In this document: positions 57,248 to 64,000 of the stretch, in pieces
Position numbering within the stretch: position 1 is the first letter of the stretch
Layout: each line of letters begins with the position of its first letter
Assembly (NCBI RefSeq): GCF_003934285.1
Contig: NZ_RQWJ01000003.1
Span: 616,501 to 680,500 of the forward strand
From: Brevundimonas fluminis
Lineage (GTDB): Bacteria > Pseudomonadota > Alphaproteobacteria > Caulobacterales > Caulobacteraceae
DNA: 64,000 nucleotides
Direction: 5' to 3'
Translations under genes and position numbers: made by a program
The notes under the pieces: generated by a model
Database searches by the model: none
Told to the model about the DNA's origin: nothing
The model's input: only the letters and a program-made list of their open reading frames with translations

Positions 57248-59554
57248 ATGCGGCTGAAACTTCTGATGGTGGCCGCCTCCGGCCTGGCGCTCCTTGCCTC
57301 GGCGACCCAGGCCCAGGTCAGCGTCGGCGCGGCGGACCAGTCGAAGGGCGAGTACGAGGACGCCTTCCGCCAGTTCGAGGGCGAGGACTGGCCGACTCCC
57401 AACGTCTATCGCGCCGCGACGGGCCAGCCCGGACCGGAGTACTGGCAGCAGAAGGTCGACTACGTCATCGACGTGCGTCTCGACGAGGCGGGCCGCAGCC
57501 TGACGGGCAACCAGCGCATCACCTATCGAAACAACTCGCCTCACGAGCTTCCCTACCTCTGGTTGCTTCTGGACCAGAACGGCTTCAAGCGCGACTCCAT
57601 GGACCGCGTCACCTCGACGACGGGCGACGAGGGCACCTACGGCATGTTCGACATTGCCCAGGTGCTCATCTACCAGGACTGGGAGGGCGGCTTCAGCGAC
57701 CTGACGGTCACCGACGCCCGGGGCCGGCCGTTGCCGTTCCTGGTCAACGACGCTCTGATGCGCATCGACCTGCCCGCGCCGCTGAAGCCGGGCGAGAGCG
57801 TGACGTTCAACATGGGCTACAGCCTGGCGATCGGCGACGGCGATCTGACCGGCGGCCGTTCGGGCTATGAGTGCTTCCGCGCCTCGGACGGCGGGTCCGA
57901 CTGCATCTTCCAGCTGGCCCAGTGGTTCCCCCGCCTCGCCGCCTTCTCGGACTATGAAGGCTGGCACCAGCTGCCCTACCTCGGATCGGAGTTCCCGCTG
58001 GAGTTCGGGGACTACGAGGTGTCGATCACGGTTCCGGCCGATCACGTCGTCGCCGCCTCCGGGGTGCTGCGCAACGACAACATCCTGACCGCCGAGCAGC
58101 GCCGCCGCATGGCCGCGGCCCGCACCGCCACCGACCCGGTCTACATCGTCAATCCGGCCGAGGCCGCGGCCGCCGAGCTGGGCTCGGTCGACGGCACCCG
58201 CACCTGGACCTTCCGTGCCGAGAACGTCCGCGACTTCGCCTGGGCCAGCTCGCGCAAATTCGTCTGGGACGCCATGGGCGTGCCGAACGGCGATCCCGAG
58301 ATGCCGGTCGTCATGGCCATGTCCTTCTATCCGGGCGAGGCGCGCCCGCTGTGGGACCAGGTCTCGACCCGCGCCGTGGCGCACGCGCTGGAAGTCTATG
58401 GCGAGGCGACCTTCCCCTATCCCTATCCCACCGCCCAGTCGGTGAACGGCCCGGTCGGCGGGATGGAGTATCCGATGATCACCTTCAACGGCGCGCGCCC
58501 GATCCGCGCCGCCGACGGCACGCCCCAGCGCGTGGACGACGTGAAATACGCCTTGGCCGGCGTGATCATCCACGAGATCGGCCACATCTGGTTCCCGATG
58601 ATCGTCAACTCCGACGAGCGTCAGTGGGTCTGGATGGACGAGGGCATCAACACCTTCGTCGAGTTCCAGGCCGAGAAGCTGTGGGACGCGGACTTCGACG
58701 CCTCGGGCGAGCCGCGCGGCGGCATCATTCGCCACATGCTGTCGGAGAACCAGCAGCCGCTGATGACCAACGCCCAGAGCCTGACGAACTACGGCTACGA
58801 GGGCTACGTGAAACCGGGCGTGGCGCTGACGGTCTTGCGCGAGACGGTCATGGGCCGCGAGCTGTTCGACCGGGCCTTCGCCGAGTACGGCCGTCGCTGG
58901 AAGTTCAAGCGCGCCACGCCCTACGACTTCTTCCGCACGATGGAAGAGGTCTCGGGCATGGACCTCGACTGGTTCTGGCGCGGCTGGTTCTACTCGACCG
59001 ACCACGTCGACATCTCGCTGGACAATGTCGTCGTCGCCACGATGGAGCAGCCGGACGCCGGCGGTCAGCAGCAGCAGGGCCCGGCGACGCCGCCGGCGCC
59101 CGAGCCGCCGTCCGTCACCGTCCTGGCCGACCGCGCCGAGGGCCGCGTGCCGCTGGTCGAGCGCATGCCCGCGCTCGACAACCCGTCCGACGAGGGCTCC
59201 GCCGAGTTTCCGATCACGGACGAGCAGCGCCGTGTCTGGGCCGCGTCCAAGAGCGGTCAATTCGACGACCTGATCCGCCGCGCGGGGAGCTTCGACGGCA
59301 AGCTGTACCGCCTCACCTTCTCGAACGTGGGCGGCGTCGTGATGCCGATCATCGTCCAGTTCACCTACGACGACGGCACGATGGAGACGATCAAGATCCC
59401 GGCCGAAATCTGGCGCACCAACAACCGCAGGGTCACCTGGCAGCACGTGACCGACAAGACGGTCGCCTCCGTCATGGTGGATCCCATGCAGCAGACGGCC
59501 GACGCCGACCTGGCCAACAATGGCTGGCCGCGCGCCGCCGCGGCGGCCGAGTGA
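57248..59554 (+). CDS. Secreted M1-family zinc metallopeptidase
   Basis: A 768-residue exported aminopeptidase-like protein. Signal peptide residues 1-22 (SATQAQ). The gluzincin motif HEIGHIWFP gives His442, Glu443 and His446, with the third ligand Glu465 in WMDEGINTF. GGMEYPMITF (near 410-419) is the M1 substrate-binding motif GxMEN variant. The N-terminal beta domain and the C-terminal region with a Gln/Pro linker follow. An M1 aminopeptidase in the periplasm would digest peptides for uptake; the partner might be the divergent TonB receptor, by position only. Confidence 0.9.
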   Translation: MRLKLLMVAASGLALLASATQAQVSVGAADQSKGEYEDAFRQFEGEDWPTPNVYRAATGQPGPEYWQQKVDYVIDVRLDEAGRSLTGNQRITYRNNSPHELPYLWLLLDQNGFKRDSMDRVTSTTGDEGTYGMFDIAQVLIYQDWEGGFSDLTVTDARGRPLPFLVNDALMRIDLPAPLKPGESVTFNMGYSLAIGDGDLTGGRSGYECFRASDGGSDCIFQLAQWFPRLAAFSDYEGWHQLPYLGSEFPLEFGDYEVSITVPADHVVAASGVLRNDNILTAEQRRRMAAARTATDPVYIVNPAEAAAAELGSVDGTRTWTFRAENVRDFAWASSRKFVWDAMGVPNGDPEMPVVMAMSFYPGEARPLWDQVSTRAVAHALEVYGEATFPYPYPTAQSVNGPVGGMEYPMITFNGARPIRAADGTPQRVDDVKYALAGVIIHEIGHIWFPMIVNSDERQWVWMDEGINTFVEFQAEKLWDADFDASGEPRGGIIRHMLSENQQPLMTNAQSLTNYGYEGYVKPGVALTVLRETVMGRELFDRAFAEYGRRWKFKRATPYDFFRTMEEVSGMDLDWFWRGWFYSTDHVDISLDNVVVATMEQPDAGGQQQQGPATPPAPEPPSVTVLADRAEGRVPLVERMPALDNPSDEGSAEFPITDEQRRVWAASKSGQFDDLIRRAGSFDGKLYRLTFSNVGGVVMPIIVQFTYDDGTMETIKIPAEIWRTNNRRVTWQHVTDKTVASVMVDPMQQTADADLANNGWPRAAAAAE

Positions 59555-59555
59555 T

Positions 59556-59657
59556 CTAGTGGCGGGCGGGCGGCGTGGGCTTCGGTCGCGCCGCCCGCTT
59601 CTCGCGCTCGGCCCGCATCCGGGCGATCAGCTCCGGGGCCGGGATCAGCAGCATCAT
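59556..59657 (-). CDS. 33-residue ORF behind an iron-box-like dyad
   Basis: A short ORF on the minus strand: MMLLIPAPELIARMRAERE then a Lys/Arg/Pro-rich end and TAG. It has a strong GGAGG ribosome-binding site seven bases before the ATG and a 17-base dyad directly upstream (59671-59687). It is too short for a homology call; codon use and signals support translation. A hairpin (59566-59598) in its 3' end also terminates the peptidase gene on the other strand. Confidence 0.5.
   Translation of the reverse strand: MMLLIPAPELIARMRAEREKRAARPKPTPPARH
59566..59598. terminator. Hairpin after the M1-like peptidase
   Basis: GCGGGCGGC and GCCGCCCGC are perfect 9-base arms with a 15-base loop, 11 bases past the peptidase stop. 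It lies inside the short minus-strand ORF near its end and could serve both strands. Confidence 0.45.
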
Positions 59658-59670
59658 GGCACGCCTCCGC

Positions 59671-59687
59671 TTGCGAACGATTCTCAA
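59671..59687. promoter_or_regulatory. Dyad TTGnGAAnnnTTCnCAA, iron-box-like
   Basis: TTGCGAACGATTCTCAA is a 17-base dyad with TTG-GAA/TTC-CAA symmetry, AT-rich against its surroundings, and close to Fur-type boxes (GAATnATTC-like core). It stands just upstream of the ribosome-binding site of the 33-residue ORF and 36 bases before the YkgJ-like gene on the other strand. Confidence 0.4.
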
Positions 59688-59722
59688 TCTGCGAGCGAGT
59701 CGCGAATGATGCAAGCGCGGCT

Positions 59723-60124
59723 GTGAAGACCTGTGGCGACTGCGGCCTGTGCTGCAAGCTGATGGGCGTGACGGAATTGGAAAAGCCCGCGGGCAGGTGG
59801 TGCGTCCACTTCCGGCGCGGGCGCGGCTGCGACGCCTACGAGGCCCGCCCCGCCTCCTGCCGGGTCTTCAACTGCACCTGGCTGCTGACCGAGGCCCTGG
59901 ACGAGTCGTGGAAGCCGACGGTGAGCGGCTTTGTCATGCACGCGGACGCGGGCCGTCTGATCGTCGAATGTGATCCGTCCCGGCCCCATGCGTGGCGCGC
60001 CGCGCCTTATCGCGAAATGCTGGAGCTGTGGGCGGCCCGGGGCCAGGAGGTGCTGATCTTCGCCGGCCGCCGCGGCCTGCGCCTCAACCCCGACGCGTCG
60101 ACGCGCCCGGTCGCCCGGACCTGA
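59723..60124 (+). CDS. YkgJ-family cysteine-cluster protein
   Basis: A 133-residue protein with the YkgJ-type CxxC cluster: CGDCGLCCKLMG (residues 4-15), RGCDAYEARPASCRVFNC (near 34-51). These cysteines likely bind zinc or an iron-sulfur cluster. The start is GTG at 59723. Function is unknown. A candidate iron-box dyad is 36 bases upstream, shared with the small ORF on the other strand. Confidence 0.82.
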   Translation: MKTCGDCGLCCKLMGVTELEKPAGRWCVHFRRGRGCDAYEARPASCRVFNCTWLLTEALDESWKPTVSGFVMHADAGRLIVECDPSRPHAWRAAPYREMLELWAARGQEVLIFAGRRGLRLNPDASTRPVART

Positions 60125-60304
60125 TCAGCGGCCGGTGGCGGCGCCGTCGGTCCGCCTTGACCGGTTTCAGTCGTATGCCGGGAAGTCCTTGCAGGGCAGG
60201 GGTTCACGCGAACCTCAGCTTCAGGCGTCGCTCCGGCCGTGCCCGCCGTTGCAGGCTGGCCTCTGGACCAATTGACGTCGGGCCGCCCGCCGATGCGGCG
60301 GCGG

Positions 60305-60529
60305 CTAGAGATCCCGGTCGGGAGGGCCGTCCTCGTGCAGAGTGTTGCCGTGGCGGTCGACTGAAAAGAGGTAAGCCGATCCTGCGTTGACCCGAATGCG
60401 CCGGCAATCACGGTGCCGGGCCAACAGCTCGGGGATGACTTCCAAGGCCCGCGAGGCGCTGCCCGTCGCGACGGTTTCGATCGGCGACGCATCATCGTCG
60501 CTAAACACGGTGATGACGAATAACTTCAT
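60305..60529 (-). CDS. Small conserved-type hypothetical protein
   Basis: A 74-residue protein: MKLFVITVFSDDDASPIETV, a middle helix (SRALEVIPELLARHRDCRRI), and GSAYLFSVDRHGNTLHED. Residue mix and strand/helix pattern look like a real small protein. It ends 180 bases after the YkgJ-like gene in convergent orientation and begins 8 bases from the inverted-repeat element at 60538. No family recognised. Confidence 0.55.
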   Translation of the reverse strand: MKLFVITVFSDDDASPIETVATGSASRALEVIPELLARHRDCRRIRVNAGSAYLFSVDRHGNTLHEDGPPDRDL

Positions 60530-60537
60530 GGCGTGAA

Positions 60538-60748
60538 GGCGCTGTCAACTTAAGTGGTAAGTAGAGACGCGGCGAGTTCAAAAGCCTAACGATTTCAGTC
60601 GCAAGGCGCTTGCGCGCTTCGCGGCCCACGTGCCGGCTGGGTCGTCGTGATCGAGAGCTGCCTTGGTCCAAGTGTCTGTTTTGACGGCAAATCGCGCAAC
60701 GGGCTGCAACTCTACCGACGACTACTCACGAGTTAAGTTGACAGCGCC
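60538..60748. mobile_element. 211-bp element with 16-bp perfect terminal inverted repeats
   Basis: The left end GGCGCTGTCAACTTAA (60538-60553) and right end TTAAGTTGACAGCGCC (60733-60748) are perfect inverted repeats; similarity goes on for about ten more bases (GTGGTAAGTAG against CTCGTGAGTAG). The GGCxCTGT-type tips resemble IS6-family ends. No transposase remains and no target duplication flanks it (GGCGTGAA left, GATCGCGG right). It is either a deletion derivative of an insertion sequence or a MITE. The right end joins a truncated anti-sigma gene. Confidence 0.75.
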
Positions 60749-61181
60749 GATCGCGGACCGCGACGCGGGCCTGACGCTGCGCCCGGATCGCACCGTCGCG
60801 GACGCAGGCCTCCAGCGCGTGCTGGACCGGCGCTTGGCGTCGGACGGCGCGGACGCGCAGGGGCTGTCCGTAGGCCTGACCTTCCAGGACGTCGACGGCC
60901 GCTGGTGCCGGACCTTCCAGTCCGAGCGCGACGGCTGGGGCGGCCTCGCCTGCCGGGCCGACGAAGCGTGGACGGTCACGGCGCTGGCGGCTCTGGCTCC
61001 ACCGGACGGAGAGGTGCGCATGGCGTCCTCCGAGACCCCGCCCGCCGTGCTGGCCGCCGTCGATGAGTCCATCGCCGGGACGACCGCCGATGCCGTCGCC
61101 GAAGCTAGGGCGCGAGACCGCGGCTGGAGGCCTGACCCAAATGGCGACTCGGCGAACTCGGAGGCGCCCGTCGGGTCATGA
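60749..61181 (+). pseudogene. Anti-sigma factor gene, 5' end lost at the element
   Basis: The open frame that crosses the element right end becomes protein-like only after it: DRDAGLTLRPDRTVADAGLQR, FQDVDGRWCRTFQSERDGWGGLACRADEAW (in parts), and ETPPAVLAAVDESIAGT. This matches the periplasmic half of membrane anti-sigma factors; the sigma-binding domain and membrane segment are missing. An ATG- or GTG-started chimera from 60663 would put about 28 element-derived residues before it, with no ribosome-binding site. I treat it as a broken gene. No ECF sigma gene is adjacent. Confidence 0.65.
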
Positions 61182-61439
61182 CGGCGCGCCCGGCGGCCGG
61201 TTCGGCTTGAGAGCGGTGATCCTGCCCCTCCGCCCGTGCCGGCAGCCCCGCACGGTGACGACGTTATCCGAGGGCGATTGAAGGTGCCTGCGTGGGAAGC
61301 TCGTCGGCACGGCCATCGCGCTCGGCGTGCGCCGCCGGTCACGAGGGGCGTGCCGCCCCTGATGAGCCTCGTTCGTGTAAACGCGCCACGCCTCCCGCGC
61401 GCGTTTTCGCAACTGCACTGAAGCTCGCGCTGCCGGTGC

Positions 61440-61655
61440 CTGATACTGTTCGTCCTGGCCTTCGCCCTGGCCGCGTGCGGCGGCCAGCGCCCGCCGATCA
61501 AGCAGTTCGTCCGCACCGTGCGGGTCGAGGTTCCCGTGTCCGTCCCGTGCGCCGCGCGCGTGGGGCCGCGGCCCGACTATCCCGACGGCGACGACGCCCT
61601 CAGGGCCGCGCCGGACCTGCTGGAGAGGGTGAAGTTGCTGCTGGGCCCTTGGTCA
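61440..61655 (+). pseudogene. Phage-type small lipoprotein remnant
   Basis: Reading CTG at 61440 in the frame of the 61518-61760 open frame gives LILFVLAFALAACGG, a lipobox signal with no start codon; a stop lies 19 bases upstream. It continues QRPPIKQFVRTVRVEVPVSVPC and ARVGPRPDYPDGDDALRAAPDLLERVKLLL, the plan of small Rz1-like lipoproteins of alphaproteobacterial phages. After about 61655 the sequence changes to Cys/Arg-rich nonsense. It looks truncated at both ends. Confidence 0.6.
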
Positions 61656-61699
61656 GGCTGTAGAGGTTGCACATGGCGAGGCTCTGAGTCGGCGGGCGC

Positions 61700-61945
61700 T
61701 CAGCCTGCGCGGTATCGGCGCGCGGCCTGGCAGATCGGAACCTCGCTGGCGTTCAGGTAGCAGTACTCCACGCTGTCTCCGACCACGACCCAAGCGGCTC
61801 CGTTCGGCAGAACGCCGACGCCCGTAGTTGAAGCGGTCGCCATTTCGGCTTCTCCACCACCCACCTTGGCGGCCACCGACAGACCGGTCGCGCCCACGGC
61901 GATGGCGGCGGCCAGTCCCAGCGCGATCCGAACGGACCTGGTCAT
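61700..61945 (-). CDS. Small exported hypothetical protein
   Basis: An 81-residue protein with an N-terminal signal or anchor (residues 6-26, IALGLAAAIAVGATGLSVAA) and a mature part with GAAWVVVGDSVEYCYLNASEVPICQA (cysteines near 63 and 73). It has a strong GAGGAG ribosome-binding site. The longer frame to 62071 is not supported. No family recognised. Confidence 0.65.
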   Translation of the reverse strand: MTRSVRIALGLAAAIAVGATGLSVAAKVGGGEAEMATASTTGVGVLPNGAAWVVVGDSVEYCYLNASEVPICQAARRYRAG

Positions 61946-62167
61946 GCGTGTTCTCCTCTCGATTTGCGCGGCCCTCGCCGCTTCATATCCGGAACCGATC
62001 ACGGGGCGCGGACGGTGTCGAGAGGCAGAGCCGGCCGTGCGAGCGGTCCCCCGGCGGATCGCGCCGCCCATGGAGAGTGGGGGTGGGGAAGTGGGGAGGC
62101 CCGCTCCCGACCCATCGAGAACATAGGCCAGGTCGGTTTATGGGCGTGTGCCGCTAAGGATGCACTT

Positions 62168-63229
62168 CTACCCGCTGGCCGTAGTCGGCAGCCTGCCTCT
62201 GAGAGTACACGTCGGATTGGGCTCGCCCGCGCCAGGGCATCCAAGCAGGCCCACCATATCTGGGTGGCGGGCGATGGTCTGGTTGACGCGGAACTGCGAC
62301 GGGGGGTGAGTGGAAGACTGGGGCGCGTCGTAGCCGTCCGTGGCGTAAGCGATGATCTTGACGACCTGCTCCGGCGATGGGGGCCCTGCTGGGCGAGCGC
62401 GCAACCTCCGCGCCAGGACCAAGGCGCCCCAATGGTCTGCCGTTATTTCATCAGCCAATCCCGGTTCCCAGATATACGTCACCTGGGTAATGGACCGGTA
62501 GCAGGCCGCCATACCCGCATAGGCCTGAGGCCAGACCGACGAGTCTATGGCGTGGCCGAGTTCATGACCAAGAGTGTACGCCATGGCGTCCATCGCGTCG
62601 GCGCGGCTCGCGTCGAAGTCGTGCAGCCCTAAAGCTAGGCCGGGGCAAAGCACCACGCTGCCGAGCGCAAAAAAGGCGTTTGGCTTTAAACCATTCCGCC
62701 CGCAAGACGATTGATATGACCGGTAGGCTTGCACGGTCAGTTCGGGTTCACCGGTCGCATTGCCCTTTCGTCGCTCGTGACTGATATAGCTGCCAACATA
62801 GTCTTCCGCAGTCTGGATCAGCGTCACGCCTTTCAGCTGTTCCGCCATCAAGCCAGACAGTTCGGTTGAAAGGCCGGCGTCGGTTCGGAGATGCGCCGCT
62901 ATAGCTGCTTTCGCCGCCTCAAAAACTTCCTGAGCCATTGGGCCATCAGGCCCCCAGCTGGTGATCTCGTCAGCGCGGCGGGCGCCTTCAGAGGTAGCCG
63001 ACCGGGCCATCGCGTTGAACATGCTGGGAGTCGCGGTGGGGCCAAGTGTGTCCCAGTATTTGGCGTTGAGGCTTGTATCGAGCTGGTCAGCGTCGGCGCG
63101 TCCTTTCGGCACGGCGGAGGTGAAACCGAAGAGATCGCCGCACCTTAAGGGATAGTCCTGATCGGTCGCCTTTGCTGACGCGAAGCCCGCCAAGGCGACG
63201 GCGCTGACCCCCACCAACCAGGTTCGCAT
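62168..63229 (-). CDS. Secreted HExxH zinc peptidase, M48-like
   Basis: A 353-residue exported protein. Signal peptide (RTWLVGVSAVALAGFASA). The gluzincin motif YTLGHELGHAIDSS is near residues 224-237 with the third ligand region DEITADHWGALVL near 266-278, followed by SSTHPPSQFRVNQTIARHPDM, as in M48-like peptidases. Start ATG 63229 has GGAGG eight bases upstream; ATG 63235 is also possible. GC is lower and codon use less biased than in the core genes, which fits acquisition. Function unknown. Confidence 0.78.
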   Translation of the reverse strand: MRTWLVGVSAVALAGFASAKATDQDYPLRCGDLFGFTSAVPKGRADADQLDTSLNAKYWDTLGPTATPSMFNAMARSATSEGARRADEITSWGPDGPMAQEVFEAAKAAIAAHLRTDAGLSTELSGLMAEQLKGVTLIQTAEDYVGSYISHERRKGNATGEPELTVQAYRSYQSSCGRNGLKPNAFFALGSVVLCPGLALGLHDFDASRADAMDAMAYTLGHELGHAIDSSVWPQAYAGMAACYRSITQVTYIWEPGLADEITADHWGALVLARRLRARPAGPPSPEQVVKIIAYATDGYDAPQSSTHPPSQFRVNQTIARHPDMVGLLGCPGAGEPNPTCTLRGRLPTTASG

Positions 63230-63235
63230 CTGCAT

Positions 63236-63491
63236 CGCCTCCGTCTTCAAGAGGAAGCTCGTCGACCCTCGTGTCTTGGTCAAGCTGCACGCGCGCTAGT
63301 GAACCTAAAGACCAAGCAAACCATGGCAGACATCACGGCATGGCGCTGTCGTTTCAGGTGCTGAGGTCCGCCACCTACCCCTGGCTGACGTCAGCGGGTC
63401 CGCCTTACGCCAAACCGCCGCAAGTCCGCTCTAGCTTGCGACGCCTGGGGCAGCTCCCGACCCGTTGCAGACAGAGCCTCCCCAAGAGTTC
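63236..63491. other. Gap without supported gene
   Basis: Between the peptidase start and the TIMP-like protein stop I find only short frames without ribosome-binding sites or protein-like composition. The promoter of the peptidase gene should lie here. Confidence 0.5.
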
Positions 63492-63896
63492 TTAGCGCGC
63501 AGCGGCTTGCTCGAAGTCCCGCAGCGCAAACTGAGGTCTGGCGCAGGAGCTTGTGAAAAGCGTGCCGCCTTGCGTGCGGGCAAGAACCAGAACCTCTCGT
63601 GATTGGACGAAGTCTATACCGCAGGTAGCTCCCCAAGCACCGGGCGCGTGCGCGATCCGCTGAACAGCGTTGTGCCTCCCCTTCAGGGTGCGGGAGACGA
63701 CGAACTCCGTCACCAAGTGTCCTTCGCGCCCCGTTGCCGAGTCAGGCACGGTCGATACCGCCTGTCCAACAAACGCGACATCGGCATGCCCGAGTTGGTC
63801 CGAGGCACTCCTCCAAGTTTGGCAGGAGCATGCCCACGCCACTCCGGCTATCAGCACCAAGGCAGTTGCACAGATCAGCGTGGTAATGATGCGCAT
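63492..63896 (-). CDS. Secreted TIMP/netrin-like domain protein
   Basis: A 134-residue exported protein. The signal peptide ends AWA before CSCQTW, so the mature N terminus is Cys-x-Cys, as in TIMP-like (NTR) domains. Then ADVAFVGQAV, EFVVSRTLKGRH, ATCGIDFVQSREVLVLA and LFTSSCARP follow the family order FxGxV...wKG...CGxxF..G..YLvyA...C. Function in bacteria is unclear. It reads toward the zinc peptidase. Confidence 0.65.
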   Translation of the reverse strand: MRIITTLICATALVLIAGVAWACSCQTWRSASDQLGHADVAFVGQAVSTVPDSATGREGHLVTEFVVSRTLKGRHNAVQRIAHAPGAWGATCGIDFVQSREVLVLARTQGGTLFTSSCARPQFALRDFEQAAAR

Positions 63897-64000
63897 GACG
63901 GGACGTTAGCAAAGGCGCATCGGTTCCCAAAGTCCGCTTCCCACCCTTAGGTGACTGTCGGCTCCCGACCCAAAGCGGACGCTAGGGATTCTGGATCACT
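63897..64000. other. Right-end flank
   Basis: About 100 bases upstream of the TIMP-like gene, with no gene or clear site visible. Confidence 0.4.

Noticed and set aside
57008-59446. Long open frame antisense to the M1-like peptidase
   Set aside because: Same reason: low-complexity GC shadow of a gene with clear motifs.
61344-61360. AGGGGCG-TGC-CGCCCCT hairpin as terminator
   Set aside because: The three-base loop and lack of T-run or upstream gene make it unconvincing; such short GC stems are common here.
63271-63495. 74-codon open frame on the plus strand
   Set aside because: No ribosome-binding site, odd composition, and it lies over the probable promoter of the zinc peptidase.

Overview
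The window looks like a stretch of Caulobacterales chromosome, most likely Brevundimonas or a close relative. The grounds are very high GC, several flagellins with FlbD-type palindromes and a sigma-54 promoter, a FlaEY-like protein, a GTTC-N7-GTTC-class SOS box, a succinyl-arginine (ast) cluster, and familiar alphaproteobacterial gene pairs such as nagZ-scpA-scpB and tamA-tamB. This assignment is inference from gene content, not from a database search.

Left part (1-16.4 kb): an ArsR/SdpI/hydrolase module; erpA; dgt; then SPOR-nagZ-scpA-scpB (cell-wall recycling and chromosome condensation); a block on the minus strand with xthA and a secreted twelve-cysteine protein; an MBL hydrolase/enoyl-CoA hydratase pair; DUF1285-NUDIX-CCA transferase; and an ECF sigma factor/anti-sigma pair (15.9-17.1 kb).

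17.4-20.3 kb is the most unusual region. It holds a compact phage-type cassette: a DUF2793 protein with a glycine-rich tail, a 50-residue ORF, a two-helix holin candidate, an M15 endolysin, and an overlapping Rz/Rz1-type spanin pair. Most of its genes are joined by ATGA overlaps, and no capsid, terminase or integrase lies nearby. It could serve a gene transfer agent encoded elsewhere, or be a domesticated prophage remnant. It abuts a flagellar locus (20.3-25.7 kb) with three FlbD-like palindromes, a sigma-54 promoter, two flagellins, a FlaG-like protein and FlaEY.

Middle (25.7-45.2 kb): ssb with an SOS box and three genes behind it, a Cu/Zn superoxide dismutase, gyrA with Ala and Met at the two main quinolone-contact positions, coaD, two tandem secreted cyclophilins, Ppx/GppA, hspQ, phhA, and an arginine succinyltransferase cluster (M20 hydrolase-astA-astD-astB) without astC or astE.

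Right part (45.2-60.5 kb): tamB and tamA, a small lipoprotein, a hybrid histidine kinase, an AMACR-like CoA transferase/racemase, tRNA-Lys, a TonB-dependent receptor, an M1-like peptidase, and a 33-residue ORF behind an iron-box-like dyad. From 60.5 kb to the end the sequence is accessory and broken. It has a 211-bp element with 16-bp perfect inverted ends joined to a 5'-truncated anti-sigma gene, a degraded phage lipoprotein, and three secreted proteins of uncertain role, including a zinc peptidase and a TIMP-like protein.
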